Source: Campanula takesimana
Taxonomy: Eukaryota; Streptophyta; Magnoliopsida; Asterales; Campanulaceae
Assembly (NCBI GenBank): GCA_026119855.1
Contig: JAOWBW010000487.1
Location: 124,001 to 188,000, forward strand
Length of the DNA stretch: 64,000 nt
Direction: 5' to 3'
The notes below the pieces were generated by a model that was given only the letters and a program-made list of their open reading frames with translations, made no database searches and had not been told where the DNA came from. Positions 42,782-53,548 of this stretch are shown piece by piece (within the stretch, counting starts at the first letter, position 1; each line of letters opens with the position of its first letter). Position numbers and translations under genes: made by a program.

Positions 42782-44227
42782 TCACATCGAAGATGTCGAT
42801 CCCTCCCCTTCCATGATCGGGTATCCTCCCGACATCCTCAACCGCCCGGTTGCCCTTAAAGCCGCATTGGCAACGGCCCGAGCTCGAAGATCTTCCATTC
42901 GTGCCCCTGCCCTAGGCATCGCAGCCATTCTCCTATTAGCCAAGACTTGATAGTCCTCGACAATGTCTCCAGTAATGTTATGGCCACTTGCCACGGCCTC
43001 GGTCTCTCTCAAAACCCTACTAGGGTCATGAGTCCCACCAAGAATAGCCTCATGCCTCTCTTCTATGAGCCTCTGAGTCTGTCCCATAGTCTGTTCATAC
43101 CAGTCCAAGTAGATCGTGGTTAGAACCATGCTAGCTGCACGCCTAAGAAGCACTCGAGCCGGAAAGAGGGAACAAGTCCACAATCGGGAAAGAAGTGAAA
43201 TAGTGGAAGAATCCCACATAGACAAAGGTGGAAGCTTCAAATGCTTTGGGTTAACACTGGACCACTCCAACAGTGGAGTCTGCAGTAATCCAAACTGACA
43301 ACGGACCAAAGAAGGGATGTAGTAAGACAATCCCAAGAGCCCCGGCACCCGAACAAAAGGGGAACTGTCCTGATACTCCCGCACCGAGCCGATACGCCAA
43401 TGTGGGACCGACCAATGGATCTCGGCAATCGTGATGCGAGCCATGTAAGCCTCCCAGTCACTCTGAATGAAATCCAAGAGGATGCCTGTCAAGGAATAAG
43501 ACCACGGTCTGTGAGAGACAGGAGCCTCGGGAATGGCCATCAACCTCTCCCTCAACCACAAAGTGAGTAAGGCGGGGATACCGCTACGTATGAAGCCGTC
43601 TCCCAAAGCCAAGCGGTCCATGCCATGAAGGGTTTCGCCCAAGATCAAGGGGACAATATCCTTCCCCGCATGGCACTCCTCTAGGACACTCAGTAAAACC
43701 CTATGACAAGTACCTTTGGAGCCAACCATGTAGAAAAAGGCAAGAATGCACAAGCCAAAAGCATTCCAAGAAGCCTCATCCGTGCGATCCATGAACTTCT
43801 CGGGGAGATTCAAAATGTCAATGAAAGTGTGATTAAGGACCATGCATTGGGCCTCTTCCAAAGGAATGTCGAGAAGAGAGACCAACCTTTCGACACACAT
43901 GATATCATCAACCGAGGGAAGAGCAATGACCTCCGTGTCCACGCCACCCACCAAAGCCTTGAAATCCTCATAGGTTAGAGTGATTTCCTTGTATGAGAAG
44001 CAATATACATGTGTCCTGACATCCCAAAAGGACGCAGCGGCTCTTAATAGCTCAAGATCCGGGATGAACTCCTTGAGAGACCATAGGGATTGGAGACCGA
44101 ATTTGGACCGGAAAACTCCCTTGTGACTCCTCATACGGTATCGCATCCAAAGCCTAAGGTTGCCCTCAAAGCATTCTTGATGAATTTTGGACAATTTTGG
44201 TGGTTTTTCCATGAGAAAAGGTTTCAT
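42782..44227 (-). CDS. intact antisense ORF (plant mobile domain / DUF7745-like), element A
   Basis: It has 481 uninterrupted codons, ATG at 44225-44227 (M-K-P-F-L-M-E-K-P-P-K) and stop at 42782-42784. It aligns with the broken antisense ORF of B/C: A-A-A-S-F-W-D near residue 63, I-V-P-L-I-L-G-E-T-L-H-G-M-D at 191-204, L-L-T-L-W-L-R-E near 220. These blocks and the overall pattern fit plant mobile domain / DUF7745-type proteins, which occur as extra antisense ORFs in Tat retrotransposons and in some host genes. No nuclease or transmembrane motif is seen; the biochemical role is unknown. It is striking that this ORF is intact while gag-pol of the same element has many lesions. It must use its own promoter, since it is opposite to the LTR transcript. 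Confidence 0.8.
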   Translation of the reverse strand: MKPFLMEKPPKLSKIHQECFEGNLRLWMRYRMRSHKGVFRSKFGLQSLWSLKEFIPDLELLRAAASFWDVRTHVYCFSYKEITLTYEDFKALVGGVDTEVIALPSVDDIMCVERLVSLLDIPLEEAQCMVLNHTFIDILNLPEKFMDRTDEASWNAFGLCILAFFYMVGSKGTCHRVLLSVLEECHAGKDIVPLILGETLHGMDRLALGDGFIRSGIPALLTLWLRERLMAIPEAPVSHRPWSYSLTGILLDFIQSDWEAYMARITIAEIHWSVPHWRIGSVREYQDSSPFVRVPGLLGLSYYIPSLVRCQFGLLQTPLLEWSSVNPKHLKLPPLSMWDSSTISLLSRLWTCSLFPARVLLRRAASMVLTTIYLDWYEQTMGQTQRLIEERHEAILGGTHDPSRVLRETEAVASGHNITGDIVEDYQVLANRRMAAMPRAGARMEDLRARAVANAALRATGRLRMSGGYPIMEGEGSTSSM

Positions 44228-44558
44228 GGAAGATAAAGCTTTCGAAATGAAGATGATGAACTGATTGACGAACTTCAGAGTGTGGCATTTAAGAAGACGA
44301 CCAGGCCTGGAACAAAATTGAATGAAAAAGGAGTGTTTTCTCCCCTAGCCGTACGGCTACTTTAGCCCTGCCAGAATTAATGATTTCTTGTTGAGAGTTA
44401 GCTTTATGGTCCTACCCATTCAAAGCCCCTTCCCAACCAATGTCATAAATACCCCCGAAAAATGCCCTTTTCGGCTCATGCAACTTGAATTGAACCTAGA
44501 AAAAATTAGATTCCCAATGAAAACCAAAACCGGGCAGTCCATAGATGGACGTAAGACC
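44228..44558 (-). other. 5' flank of the antisense ORF, element A
   Basis: This is noncoding sequence of about 330 bp upstream (in the minus direction) of the antisense ORF and before the tandem arrays. A promoter for the ORF would be expected here. I see no certain TATA box. Confidence 0.4.
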
Positions 44559-45290
44559 AGCTTTGTTGAAATTGACCCGACCGTGTTTCGTAAGCCCGAG
44601 TCAAGAATGCGAGCTTTGTTGAAATTGACCCGGCCTTGTTTCGTAAGCCCGAGTCAAGAATGTGAGCTTTGTTGAAATTAGCCTGGCCGTGTTTCGTAAG
44701 CCCTGGTTAAGAATGTAATCTAGCCCGGCCGTACTTCGTAAGCCCAGGTTAAGAGTGTGAAATTAGCCCGGCCGTACTTCGTAAGCCCAGGTTAACAGGT
44801 TAAAAATATGAAAAAGTATCCTTTGGCCGTCCAGCGTGACGTAAGACCATTAGGTTTTGTGAGATTATGTCCTTTAGCCGTCCAGCATGACGTAAGACCA
44901 TTAGGTTTTGTGAGATTATGTCCTTTGGCCATCCAGCGTGACGTAAGTCCATTAGGTTAGACCTATCCTTTGGCAGTCCGGAATGACATAAGTCTATTAG
45001 GCTCCGTGAGATTCATCCTTGGCCGTCTGGCGTGACGTAAGACCATTGGATTTTGTCGACCCGACCGTACTTCGTAAGTCCAGGGTAGAAAGTGAAATCG
45101 TGAAAGTCCCGGCCGTACCTCGTAAGTCCAGGATGAAAGTTAAGACGTTATCGCCTCGGCAGCCCTTGGTAGGTCGTAAGACCAGTATAGTCATGATTAG
45201 GTTAAGAAAACCTTTGTCCCCGAGAGTGGCCAGGTTAGAGAAAACCTATCAATATGTCCCGGCAGTCCGGAGGGACGTAAGACCAGCCTT
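44559..45290. repeat. degenerate tandem arrays in 3' UTR of element A
   Basis: There are two successive arrays. At about 44559-44815 there are units of roughly 43-60 bp around CCGTGTTTCGTAAGCCCGAG / CCGTACTTCGTAAGCCCAGG. At about 44818-45060 there are units of roughly 50-60 bp around GGCCGTCCAGCGTGACGTAA. Degenerate units with CGTAAG then run to 45290. All share the core CCGT...GTAAG, suggesting they grew from one ancestral repeat. No gene is seen. Confidence 0.75.
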
Positions 45291-45722
45291 GTAGTCGACC
45301 CTCCGCCATGAGACAAGTTGACCAGTTTGAGTAGTCGACCCTCCGCCATGAGACAAGTTGACCAATTTGAGTAGTCGACCCTCCCCCATGAGACAAGTTG
45401 ACCAATTTGAGTAGTCGACACTCCGCCATGAGACAAGTTGACCAGTTTGAGTAGTCGACCCTCCGCCATGAGACAAGTTGACCAATTTGAGTAGTCGACC
45501 CTCCGCCATGAGATAAGTTGACCAGTTTGAGTAGTCGACCCTCCGCCATGAGACAAGTTGACCAGTTTCAGTAGTCGATCCTCCGCCATGAGACAAGTTG
45601 ACCAATTTGAGTAGTCGACCCTCCGCCATGAGATAAGTTGACCAGTTTGAGTAGTCGACCCTCCGTCATGACAAAAGTTGACCAGTTTGTGTAGTCGACC
45701 CTCCGTCATGAGATAAGTTGAC
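45291..45722. repeat. 40-bp tandem array in 3' UTR of element A
   Basis: Ten full copies and one partial copy of an exact 40-bp unit (core GTCGACCCTCCGCCATGAGA) run at 45291-45722 with few substitutions. Because 40 is not a multiple of three and the reverse strand lacks stops, all three minus frames are open over about 500 bp; these ORFs are artefacts of the repeat. The 55 bp after it (to 45776) are unique and contain no LTR end. Confidence 0.9.
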
Positions 45723-45776
45723 ATTTACCCTTGAGACGACCCTCTCCGATAGAGCCAAGTCAATCGAGTCTAGCCT

Positions 45777-46088
45777 CTGAGCATTGTTCGCTCACCCCTT
45801 CTTATATTATTTCCCCTAGGTAAAGAGTAGAGGGAATGATTGGATCGCAAGGAAGGACAGTCCGTGGTTCAATCGAAGAGTTTTAAGTCAATTGTTTTGT
45901 TTTATGTTAGAGCTAGTGGGTTGTACTAGCCATTGAAGTTTGAATTATAGTTATGCTTCCGCACTGTTTTGAAGGGTGGTTAGTATACTATCCATTACAA
46001 GTGAACGTTGGATTTGAATTTGTGTTTGACGTTTGGGATTTCCCAGTTTATGGATAATTATTATTATTGAAAATTTTGGGTCGTTACA
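45777..46088 (+). repeat. truncated 5' LTR of element E
   Basis: It matches 52536-52847 almost base for base (CTGAGCATTGTTCGCTCACC to GGGTCGTTACA). The homology ends abruptly at the left at about 45777, where element A begins. Confidence 0.92.
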
Positions 46089-46090
46089 GT

Positions 46091-46102
46091 TGGTATCAGA
46101 GC
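46091..46102 (+). other. primer-binding site of element E (initiator tRNA-Met type)
   Basis: TGGTATCAGAGC lies two bases after the LTR end at 46088. Confidence 0.92.
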
Positions 46103-47261
46103 TATGGGATTAGATCTTCAAAGGGGTAGGAACTCTGATATTGAATAGGTTTGATTTGAGCATTTTTAGGAAGACTAAGATTGCTTGAAGTCAAACTAGT
46201 TAATTATGGAAACTTACTATTTTAGGAAAGAACCTAAGATAAAAAAATTCCTCGAGGGGTATGAGGGATATAAGTGAACACTTTGGGAGTGAAACTTGAA
46301 AGGTTACACTAGAATGTTATTCTTTTAAGTTGCTTATGCAATTGATGATTATGGTCATATACCTTGAGTTATATGGTATTGATAATGGTTATGTCTTGAT
46401 TAAAGTTATGGGCGGACTTAGAAGAAACATGAAAATGAACTTGAAGCATAGAACACTTAAGAAAAGAGTGATTCAGAGGTATGCACTCAAGATTTAGAAG
46501 CTAAATGAAGCATTAGAAGTTCAAGAGGCAAAGAGTGAATCTTATACTAGAGAAGTGGATGCGAGATAAGAATGCATTTCTAGACACTCGCAAGGAATCG
46601 GAATAAGTCAAGGAGACCATGAGTATAATTGGATTATTGAAACGGCCAAGTGAAATTAGTTTTGGTCTAGTGAAATGATCGAAACAAGAATAAAAGCGAT
46701 ATATTGAAACTGTCAAGTGTGAAAGTAATTGGCTTATTGAAAGGGCCAAATGTGAATGAAAGTAGGTCTAGTGAATCGATATGCGATGCATAAGTAAAGT
46801 CTAGTAAAATGACTTCCCTAAGTAGAAATGGTCTATTGAAACGACCAGAGATCTAGTAAACCGATCTTTTGTAAAAGTTACGTCTTTTGTGAATGGCCTA
46901 TTTATGTGAAAGTATTAAGCATAGTAGCAATGCTTGTGTTGGTGTGAGTAATAGTGTTAAAGGTGCGAGTTAACCTGGAATAAGTAAGAATGGTCTATTG
47001 AAACGACCAATGAAAGTGATATTGGTCTATTTAAATGACCGATGAAAATAGTAATGGTCTAATGAAACGACCAATAAGTCTAGTAAAGTTGACTAATGAA
47101 GATAGTGATGGTCTATTGCAACGACCAGTGGTCTAGTGAATGACCTATAAATTGAATGTTAGTCTGTGGAGACGATCTATAGTATGAGAGTGCGTGAAAA
47201 CATCTCGTATTCATAATACTAATGATAGTATCATATTATCCGGCAAGTGTTTGAAACGTCA
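46103..47261. repeat. leader of element E with GGTC...GACC hairpin repeats
   Basis: This is about 1.16 kb where gag should begin. From about 46610 to 47190 a degenerate unit of roughly 35-45 bp recurs, with the core GGTCTATTGAAACGACC, whose arms GGTC and GACC can pair. At least six clear copies are visible (for example near 46828, 46991, 47047 and 47109). No coding domain is seen. The N-terminal half of gag is absent. Confidence 0.65.
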
Positions 47262-47757
47262 GAGTGGCTGAGTTTATGATGCTAACTCAAGGAAGTATGA
47301 CGGTGGATGACTATGGTGCTAGATTCACCGAATTGCTAGAATTTTCCCCAGCGTTCTTCGATGATGAAGTGCAAAAGGCTCGAAAGTTTTAAGCTAGTTT
47401 GAGTGACCAGATTAGATACAGAATCACTCCATTAATGCTACCAACCTATGATCAAGTGTTGGATAGGGAAAGGATAGTGGAGAAAGAGGCAGATAGTTAT
47501 CACAGTAAGCGAGAGGAAAAGAAAAAGTCAACTGAGAAGGAGTCGACTAGATCTAAAGGAAACTGGAACCGCGATGGAAATAATAAGCAGAAGGCTGCCG
47601 ACGATCGCAAAAAGGACGGTACTGCAAGTAAGTACCAGATTAAAGGTCATGGAAGTCGAAATGATGGTAATAAGAACGACGCCAAAGGGAAAGGTTCTGA
47701 TGAGAAGTGCCAAGTCTGTGAGGGAAGGGCATAAGACTAAAGATTGCTGGTACAAGG
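47262..47757 (+). pseudogene. C-terminal gag fragment of element E
   Basis: It begins with the second half of the retrotransposon gag domain (T-V-D-D-Y-G-A-R-F-T-E-L), then a lysine-rich basic stretch, and the zinc knuckle start C-Q-V-C with the continuation G-H-K-T-K-D-C one frame away. A base has been lost near 47720-47730, and an in-frame TAA lies near 47390. About the first 130 gag residues are missing compared with typical chromovirus gag. Confidence 0.75.
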
Positions 47758-49560
47758 AGAAGAAGTGCCTTGATTGATACTGGTGCTACGCGTTATGTGA
47801 TAAGTGCGTGCTTAGCTAAGAAAATGAACTTGATTCCTGAGGCGTTAGAGAGTTCTTTAGTGGTAGATACTTTAACTAAAGATTCGATCCCTATTACATC
47901 TATATATAGGAAGTGTCCTTTAAAATTGGACGGAAAAGAGTTTGAAGTTGATCTCACTAGTTTAGAGATTGAGGAATTTGATGTAATCTTAGGAATGGAC
48001 TGGTTAGCTGCATACCATGCCCATGTGGATTGTTTTAAGAAGGAATTCCATTTTAGATTGCTATCTAGAGAAGAATGTTGTTTTCAAGGAACGAAACCTA
48101 GAAACCGATCGAACCTTATATCGGTAATGAAGGGTCGGAAGCTATTAAGAAAAGGGTGTGAACGATTTCTAGCATATGTGAGTACTACGAACCAGAAGGA
48201 GGTAACTATAGAATCAATTTTTGTGATTATAGATTTTAAGGATGTGTTTCCGGAGGATTTACCGGGGATACCCCCAGAAAGAAAAGTAAAATTTTCTATC
48301 GATTTGGTACTGGAGACTTCACCAATATTGAAGGTTCCGTATAGAATGGCTCCGACATAATTGAAATAATTAAAAGAACAGTTACAAGAGTTATTAGAGA
48401 AAGGCTTAATCAGACCTAGTGTCTCGCCTTGGGGTGCTCCCATGTTGTTCGTGAAGAAAAAAGATGGGTCTATAAGGCTGTGCATCGATTATAGAGAGTT
48501 GAATAAGGTGACGGTGAAGAATAAGTATCCTTTACCAAGGATTGATGATTTGTTCGACCAGTTACAGGGAGCGTGTTACTTCTCCAAGATTGATCTTCGT
48601 TCTGGGTATCACCAATTGAGTGTGAGGAAAGAAGATGTCTCTAAGACAACATTTAGAACCCGGTATGGTCATTATAAGTTCTTAGTGATTCCTTTTGGGT
48701 TGACGAATACTCCTGCAGTGTTTATGGAGCTAATGAATAAGGTGTTCTAAAAATTTTTAGATCGATGTGTTATTGTGTTTATTGATGACATCCTGGTTTA
48801 CTCTAAAACGAAGGAAGAACATGAGGAACATTTGAGGATAGTACTGCAGATTTTGAGGGAACAAAAGTTATGTGCTAAGTTCAAGAAGTGCGAATTTTGG
48901 CTTGAAGATGTAGCTTTTCTGGGTCATGTAATGTCCAAGGAAGGATATCAGTGGACCCATCGAAAATAGAAGCGGTGGTAAATTGGGAAAGACCGACCAC
49001 AGTGACTGAGGTTCGGAGTTTCTTGGGGTTAGCTGGTTATTATAGGCGTTTCGTGGAAGGATTTTCCAAGATATCATTGCCATTGACAAAATTGATGCAA
49101 AAGGATGTTTAGTTTGAATGGACAAAGGAATGCGAGGCCAATTTTCAAGAGTTGAAAAAACGATTAGTGTCTTTGCCGATTCTTACTCTGCCATCGGAGG
49201 CAGAGGGTTTTGTGATTTATAGTGATGCTTCATTGAAGGGGTTAGGTTGTGTTCTAATGCTGAATGAGAAGGTGATCGCTTATGCATCTCGTCAGTTGAA
49301 GAGCTATGAGAGAAACTACCCAACTCATGATTTAGAATTGGCGGCAGTAGTTTTCGCTTTGAAGATTTAGAGACATTACTTGTATGGTGTACATTGTTAA
49401 ATATATACAGACCATAAAAGCCTCAAGTACATATTCACTCAGAAGGAGCTGAACATGCGACAGAGAAGATGGTTAGAGTTATTGAAGGATTATGATTGTA
49501 AAATTTTGTATCACCCAGGAAAAGCCAATAAAGTGGCTGATGCATTAAGTCATAAGAATA
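47758..49560 (+). pseudogene. protease, RT and RNase H of element E
   Basis: Protease L-I-D-T-G-A-T has its Asp at 47776, with V-I-L-G-M-D-W-L following. RT has the blocks L-P-R-I-D-D-L-F-D-Q-L, F-S-K-I-D-L-R-S-G-Y-H-Q and catalytic F-I-D-D at 48778-48789. A one-base insertion near 48947 shifts the frame; the second part has L-G-L-A-G-Y-Y-R-R-F and RNase H I-Y-S-D-A-S-L, Y-T-D-H-K-S-L and N-K-V-A-D-A-L-S. Stops are at about 48358, 48367, 48748, 49111, 49368 (Trp codon to TAG) and 49399. Ty3/gypsy domain order; enzyme activities lost. Confidence 0.88.
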
Positions 49561-51117
49561 GGGGGAGCTTAGCAGCCATGCTAGCAACTGAAGGAGAGAG
49601 GATAGAGGACGCTGAACTTGAATGCTTAGAGGTAAAGATTGACAGTGAGAGGGGTCGTTTGGCACATTTGAGTGCGCAACTAGCGTTGTTAGAAAGAATT
49701 AAGGTGGCCCAAGTAGTTGATCCAGAGTTAGTTGAGATCCTAGATAGATTGAAGGACGACGAGTCATCTGAATTTAAAGTTGGGAGTGACAATAGGTTGA
49801 GGTATCTATCAAGGATCTGTGTTGCAGATAATGAAAGTATTAAACGAGAAATCCTTGAAGAAGCTCATTGTTCTCGATTCATAGTGCACCCTGGTAATAC
49901 GAAGATGTACCAAAATGTGAAGGATACATATTGGTGGATCAACATGAAGAGAGATATAGCAGACATTGTGGCTAAGTGTTTGGTGTGCCAACAGATAAAG
50001 TGCGAACATCAGAGGTCGGGTGGTCTATTGCAGTCGTTACCGATTCCCGAATGGAAGTGAGAACACATTGCCATAGATTTTGTGGTAGGACTACCAAGGA
50101 CCCTAAAGGGTCATAATGCAATTTGGGTGATCGTTGATAGGTTGACCAAGTCATCTTACTTTTTAGCTTTCAAAATTACTGATTCCATGGAGAAGTTAGC
50201 CAAAATGTACGTTGATGAAATAGTTAGACTTCATGGAGTGCCAGTATCGATTGTGTCTGATAGAGATGCTAGATTCACATCAAAATTTTGGGGAGGTTTA
50301 CAGATAGCATTAGGGACTCATTTGAATATGAGTACCGCATTTCACCCGCAGACAGATGGATAGTCAGAGCGGACTATTCAAACACTTGAGGATATTCTTA
50401 GGGCGTGCTCATTGGATTGGCGAGTCTCTTGGAACGAACATCTAACCTTAGTGGAATTCGCGTATAATAACATTTTTCACTCTAGTATTGGCATGGCACC
50501 GTATGAAGCCTTGTATGGTAGGAAATATCGTTCGCCAACTTGTTGGGACAAAGTGGGCGAGAGAAGGTTATTGGGACCCGAATTGGTTCAAGTGACTACT
50601 GAAAAGATTCAATTGATAAAGAAAATATTATTGACAGCACAAAGTAGACAGAAATCATATGCAGACAAACATCGTCGTGAACTTAAGTTTGATATGGGAG
50701 ACCATGTATTCTTAAAGATATCCCCTACGAAGGGTGTTATGAGCTTCAGAATCAGGGGAAAGCTTAGTCCGAGGTATGTCGGACCCTTTGAAATTCTTGA
50801 TCGAGTGGGAGAGGTGGCTTATAGACTGGCATTGCCGCCAGCTCTGTCGGGAGTCCATAATGTTTTTCATTTGTCCATGTTACGAAAGTATGTCCCTGAC
50901 CCAAGTCATATCATTGAATTTGAACGATTACGTTTTCGAGAGGACCCAGTTATGACAAAGCGCCCATTAAGATTGTGGATAAGAGAGAACAAGTACTCAA
51001 GGAAAAAGAGTCATTTTCAATGTCAAAGTTCAGTGCAGTTGCCATTTTGAAAGGAAAGCTACATGGAAGCTGGAGAATGAGTTGCGGGAGAAATACCCAA
51101 GATTATTCGAGAATTAG
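49561..51117 (+). pseudogene. integrase with chromodomain tail, element E
   Basis: Zinc finger H...H-P-G-N-T-K-M-Y...C-L-V-C; catalytic core with Asp in A-I-D-F-V-V-G, Asp in S-D-R-D-A-R-F and Glu in R-T-I-Q-T-L-E-D; GPY/F block G-P-F-E-I-L-D-R-V-G; and, after a frameshift near 51000-51050, A-T-W-K-L-E-N-E-L-R-E-K-Y-P-R-L-F ending with TAG at 51115-51117. This last block is the conserved end of a chromodomain and identifies a chromovirus. Stops at 50058-50060 (Trp to TGA) and 50361-50363 (Gln to TAG) interrupt the frame. Chromodomains can direct integration to heterochromatin in this family. Confidence 0.87.
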
Positions 51118-51156
51118 AGTACGTTAAGTTTAGAGGACTAAATTTTTTTTAGGGGG

Positions 51157-52847
51157 TAATATACGAGATTTTGGGGTGTTCAAATAAATAAAATGATTTG
51201 ATTTACATTGAGATATTAGGTTAATGATAATTGAGTTTTGGAATTTTAGAAATTAATTTATTGTGGACGGAAAGATAAACCAAATAATTGACTTTAAATT
51301 TAGTGTAATTAAGATAGTGGGCTGGGCTTTTGATTAGGTTATGAGGATAAAACCCAAATTAAGTATAAATACCCATATAATCTAATTCTAGGGCAGCAGT
51401 AAATTGTTTTGTTCTGAGTTTACAAGAGAGGGCAGTATTGTGCGGCTCTAATGAGAAACGATCAACCAGGAACACCAAAACTGAGGTAACCGCGTCATCC
51501 CTTTTCTCTTCTGTACTCGTTATAAGGTGGATTATGTAAAAGGTTTGAATATTTTATCTTGGTATAGTGGGAAGTAATGTTTGATAAAGAGGACATGAAA
51601 TTGTGATGAGTACAGATGGGAGTGTTTAATTGTGGGGTTCACAAGAAAGAGTAAATACATGAATTGGTGTATGGGTGTGTAGCAGAAGGTGTGATTTGTG
51701 TGGGGTTAGGATTGAAAAAGTCAAGAGAAAAGTAGTTTGCTGTGTGTGTGTGTGGGTGACGTGTAACTAGTGTGTGTCATTGGTTGAGGGAAAACTAGTA
51801 TTTTTATTTAATTTATCCCATTAGTACATGGGTTAATTATTATTAATTTTAGTTACGTTATTGTTATTAGATTTTGAAATGCATTACTAGAGAGAGTTGT
51901 TCGTTCGCATACGAAAGTAGTGGAGAAGTGCAACTTGAGGTAAGGGATTTACGTCTCTTAGTCCTATTATATATCGTTATTTATTGACCCTCCGTTCCTA
52001 GAGTAATTATTGTTTTACCGTTATGGCCGGTAACTTTTGATTGGAATTCACTCTAAGCGTTTCCGTCAGTTAAATTAAATCTGAACTTAAATTGACATTG
52101 AATTATTGGTCAATTAAAGAACCCCATTGATAAAAGAATGATCACTTAATGACACCCATTATTTGTGGGTTAATATTGATATACTATTGATACCCGATCA
52201 TGAGGGTTAGTTCATGACATGCCTATGTGGCATTAACCATCGATATCGACACCACTGAAATTGTGGTTATATAGGTTATCCGGATATACCGAAATATTGA
52301 TACATTGAAACCCTTATTAGTGTTATATATTGAAACATCGAATTTGACAAGAATAATATTAAGTAATCATATTTGACATTGGTATCATTGAATATTAAAT
52401 TGAGCCATAATTCCTTTCCTTACATTGGAAAATATTGTTGGATTTTTAATAAGTCCTTTTCATTGAAAATTAATTATTGATACACTTTTTGAGGTCACCC
52501 CTTCTTAGAAACCGAAGGGGCGGCGTAGGACCTTACTGAGCATTGTTCGCTCACCCCTTCTTATATTATTTCCCCCAGGTAAAGAGTAGAGGGAATGATT
52601 GGATCGCAAGGAAGGACAGTCCGTGGTTCAATCGAAGAGTTTTAAGTCAATTGTTTTGTTTTATGTTAGAGCTAGTGGGTTGTACTAGCCATTGAAGTTT
52701 GAATTATAGTTATGCTTCCGCAATGTTTTGAAGGGTGGTTAGTATACTATCCGTTACAAGTGAACGTTTGATTTGAATTTGTGTTTGACGTTTGGGATTT
52801 CCCAGTTTATGGATAATTATTATTATTGAAAAGTTTGGGTCGTTACA
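51157..52847 (+). repeat. 3' LTR of element E
   Basis: It is about 1691 bp, following the polypurine AGGGGG at 51151-51156. The expected TG start is not exact (TAATATACGAG), so the left limit is tentative. The right end GGGTCGTTACA matches the 5' LTR end. It is AT-rich, with an AACTGAGGTAACC block resembling the exon-border-like motif of chromovirus LTRs. No gene is seen. Confidence 0.85.
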
Positions 52848-53548
52848 AAAGTTGTATCAATTTTACCTCGAGAGAAGCCTTGTTCAATAAGAAACTCTGA
52901 TAGAGTGTCATACCATGCTCTTGGTGCTTGTTTGAGTCCATACAAGGTCTTCTTGAGCTTGAAGACATGATTAGGTAATTTGTTATCTTTAAAACCTGGC
53001 GGTTGGGCTACATAGACATTTTCTTGTAGTTCACCATTCAGAAATGCACTCTTCACATCCATTTGATATAACTTGAATTTCTTGAAGGAGGCATAGGCTA
53101 GGAACAATCTAATGGCTTCAAGTCTGGCTACAGGGGCAAAGGTTTCATCATAATCAATCCCTTCTTCTTGCCTATAACCTTGAGCAACCAACCTTGCTTT
53201 GTTTCTAGTTATAGTACCATTTTCATCCATCTTATTTTTATATACCCATTTTGTTCCAATTACAGTGTGATCTCTGGGCCTTGGAACTAGAGTCCAAACT
53301 CTGCATCTTTCAAACTGATTGAGCTCTTCTTGCATTGCAGCTACCCAACTTGGATCACTTAGAGCTTCATCTACCTTCTTCAGTTCCATCTGAGATAACA
53401 CTGCGGTTGAGAACAAACTGTGGTTATCTCTATGAGTTAAGCTTCCTCTTGTTTGAACACCAGAACTGATAGGACCTATAACATTGGTTGTTGGATGGTC
53501 TCTATGCTCATTGATTTCTAGAGGGAGGTCTTCATGAACCACTATTTC
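52848..53548 (-). pseudogene. reverse transcriptase N-terminal half, element I
   Basis: About 225 codons of copia RT: W-V-Y-K-N-K-M-D-E-N-G, A-R-L-V-A-Q-G-Y-R-Q-E-E-G-I-D-Y-D-E-T-F-A-P-V-A-R, M-D-V-K-S-A-F-L-N-G and Y-G-L-K-Q-A-P-R-A-W-Y. The sequence stops before the catalytic Y-V-D-D, where the LTR of element E begins, so RT is truncated. The upstream limit is a stop near 53548, before which the integrase-RT spacer lies in the same general direction. Confidence 0.88.

Larger units (their letters stand above)
39213..45776 (+). mobile_element. Tat-lineage Ty3/gypsy element A, 3' part
   Basis: It continues element A after the insertion of B/C: RT, RNase H, archaeal-type RNase H, integrase, stem-loops, antisense ORF and three kinds of tandem arrays. 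No 3' LTR is found; the sequence changes abruptly to a truncated LTR of element E at about 45777. The layout is the same as in B/C, which supports one lineage. Confidence 0.85.
45777..52847 (+). mobile_element. chromodomain Ty3/gypsy element E (Tekay-like), decayed
   Basis: It is a plus-strand element with a truncated 5' LTR (45777-46088), initiator tRNA-Met primer site, an unusual repeat-filled leader, partial gag, protease, RT, RNase H, integrase with a C-terminal chromodomain tail, polypurine tract (51151-51156) and full 3' LTR (51157-52847). Frameshifts and many stops show that it is old. The 5' LTR lacks about 1.4 kb compared with the 3' LTR and is joined to the tail of element A. Confidence 0.88.

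Noticed and set aside
45197..45724. Three overlapping minus-strand ORFs of 104-175 codons with repeated H-G-G-G-S-T-T-Q-type peptides
   Set aside because: They are produced by the 40-bp tandem array, which lacks stops in all minus frames. There is no start context or family similarity.
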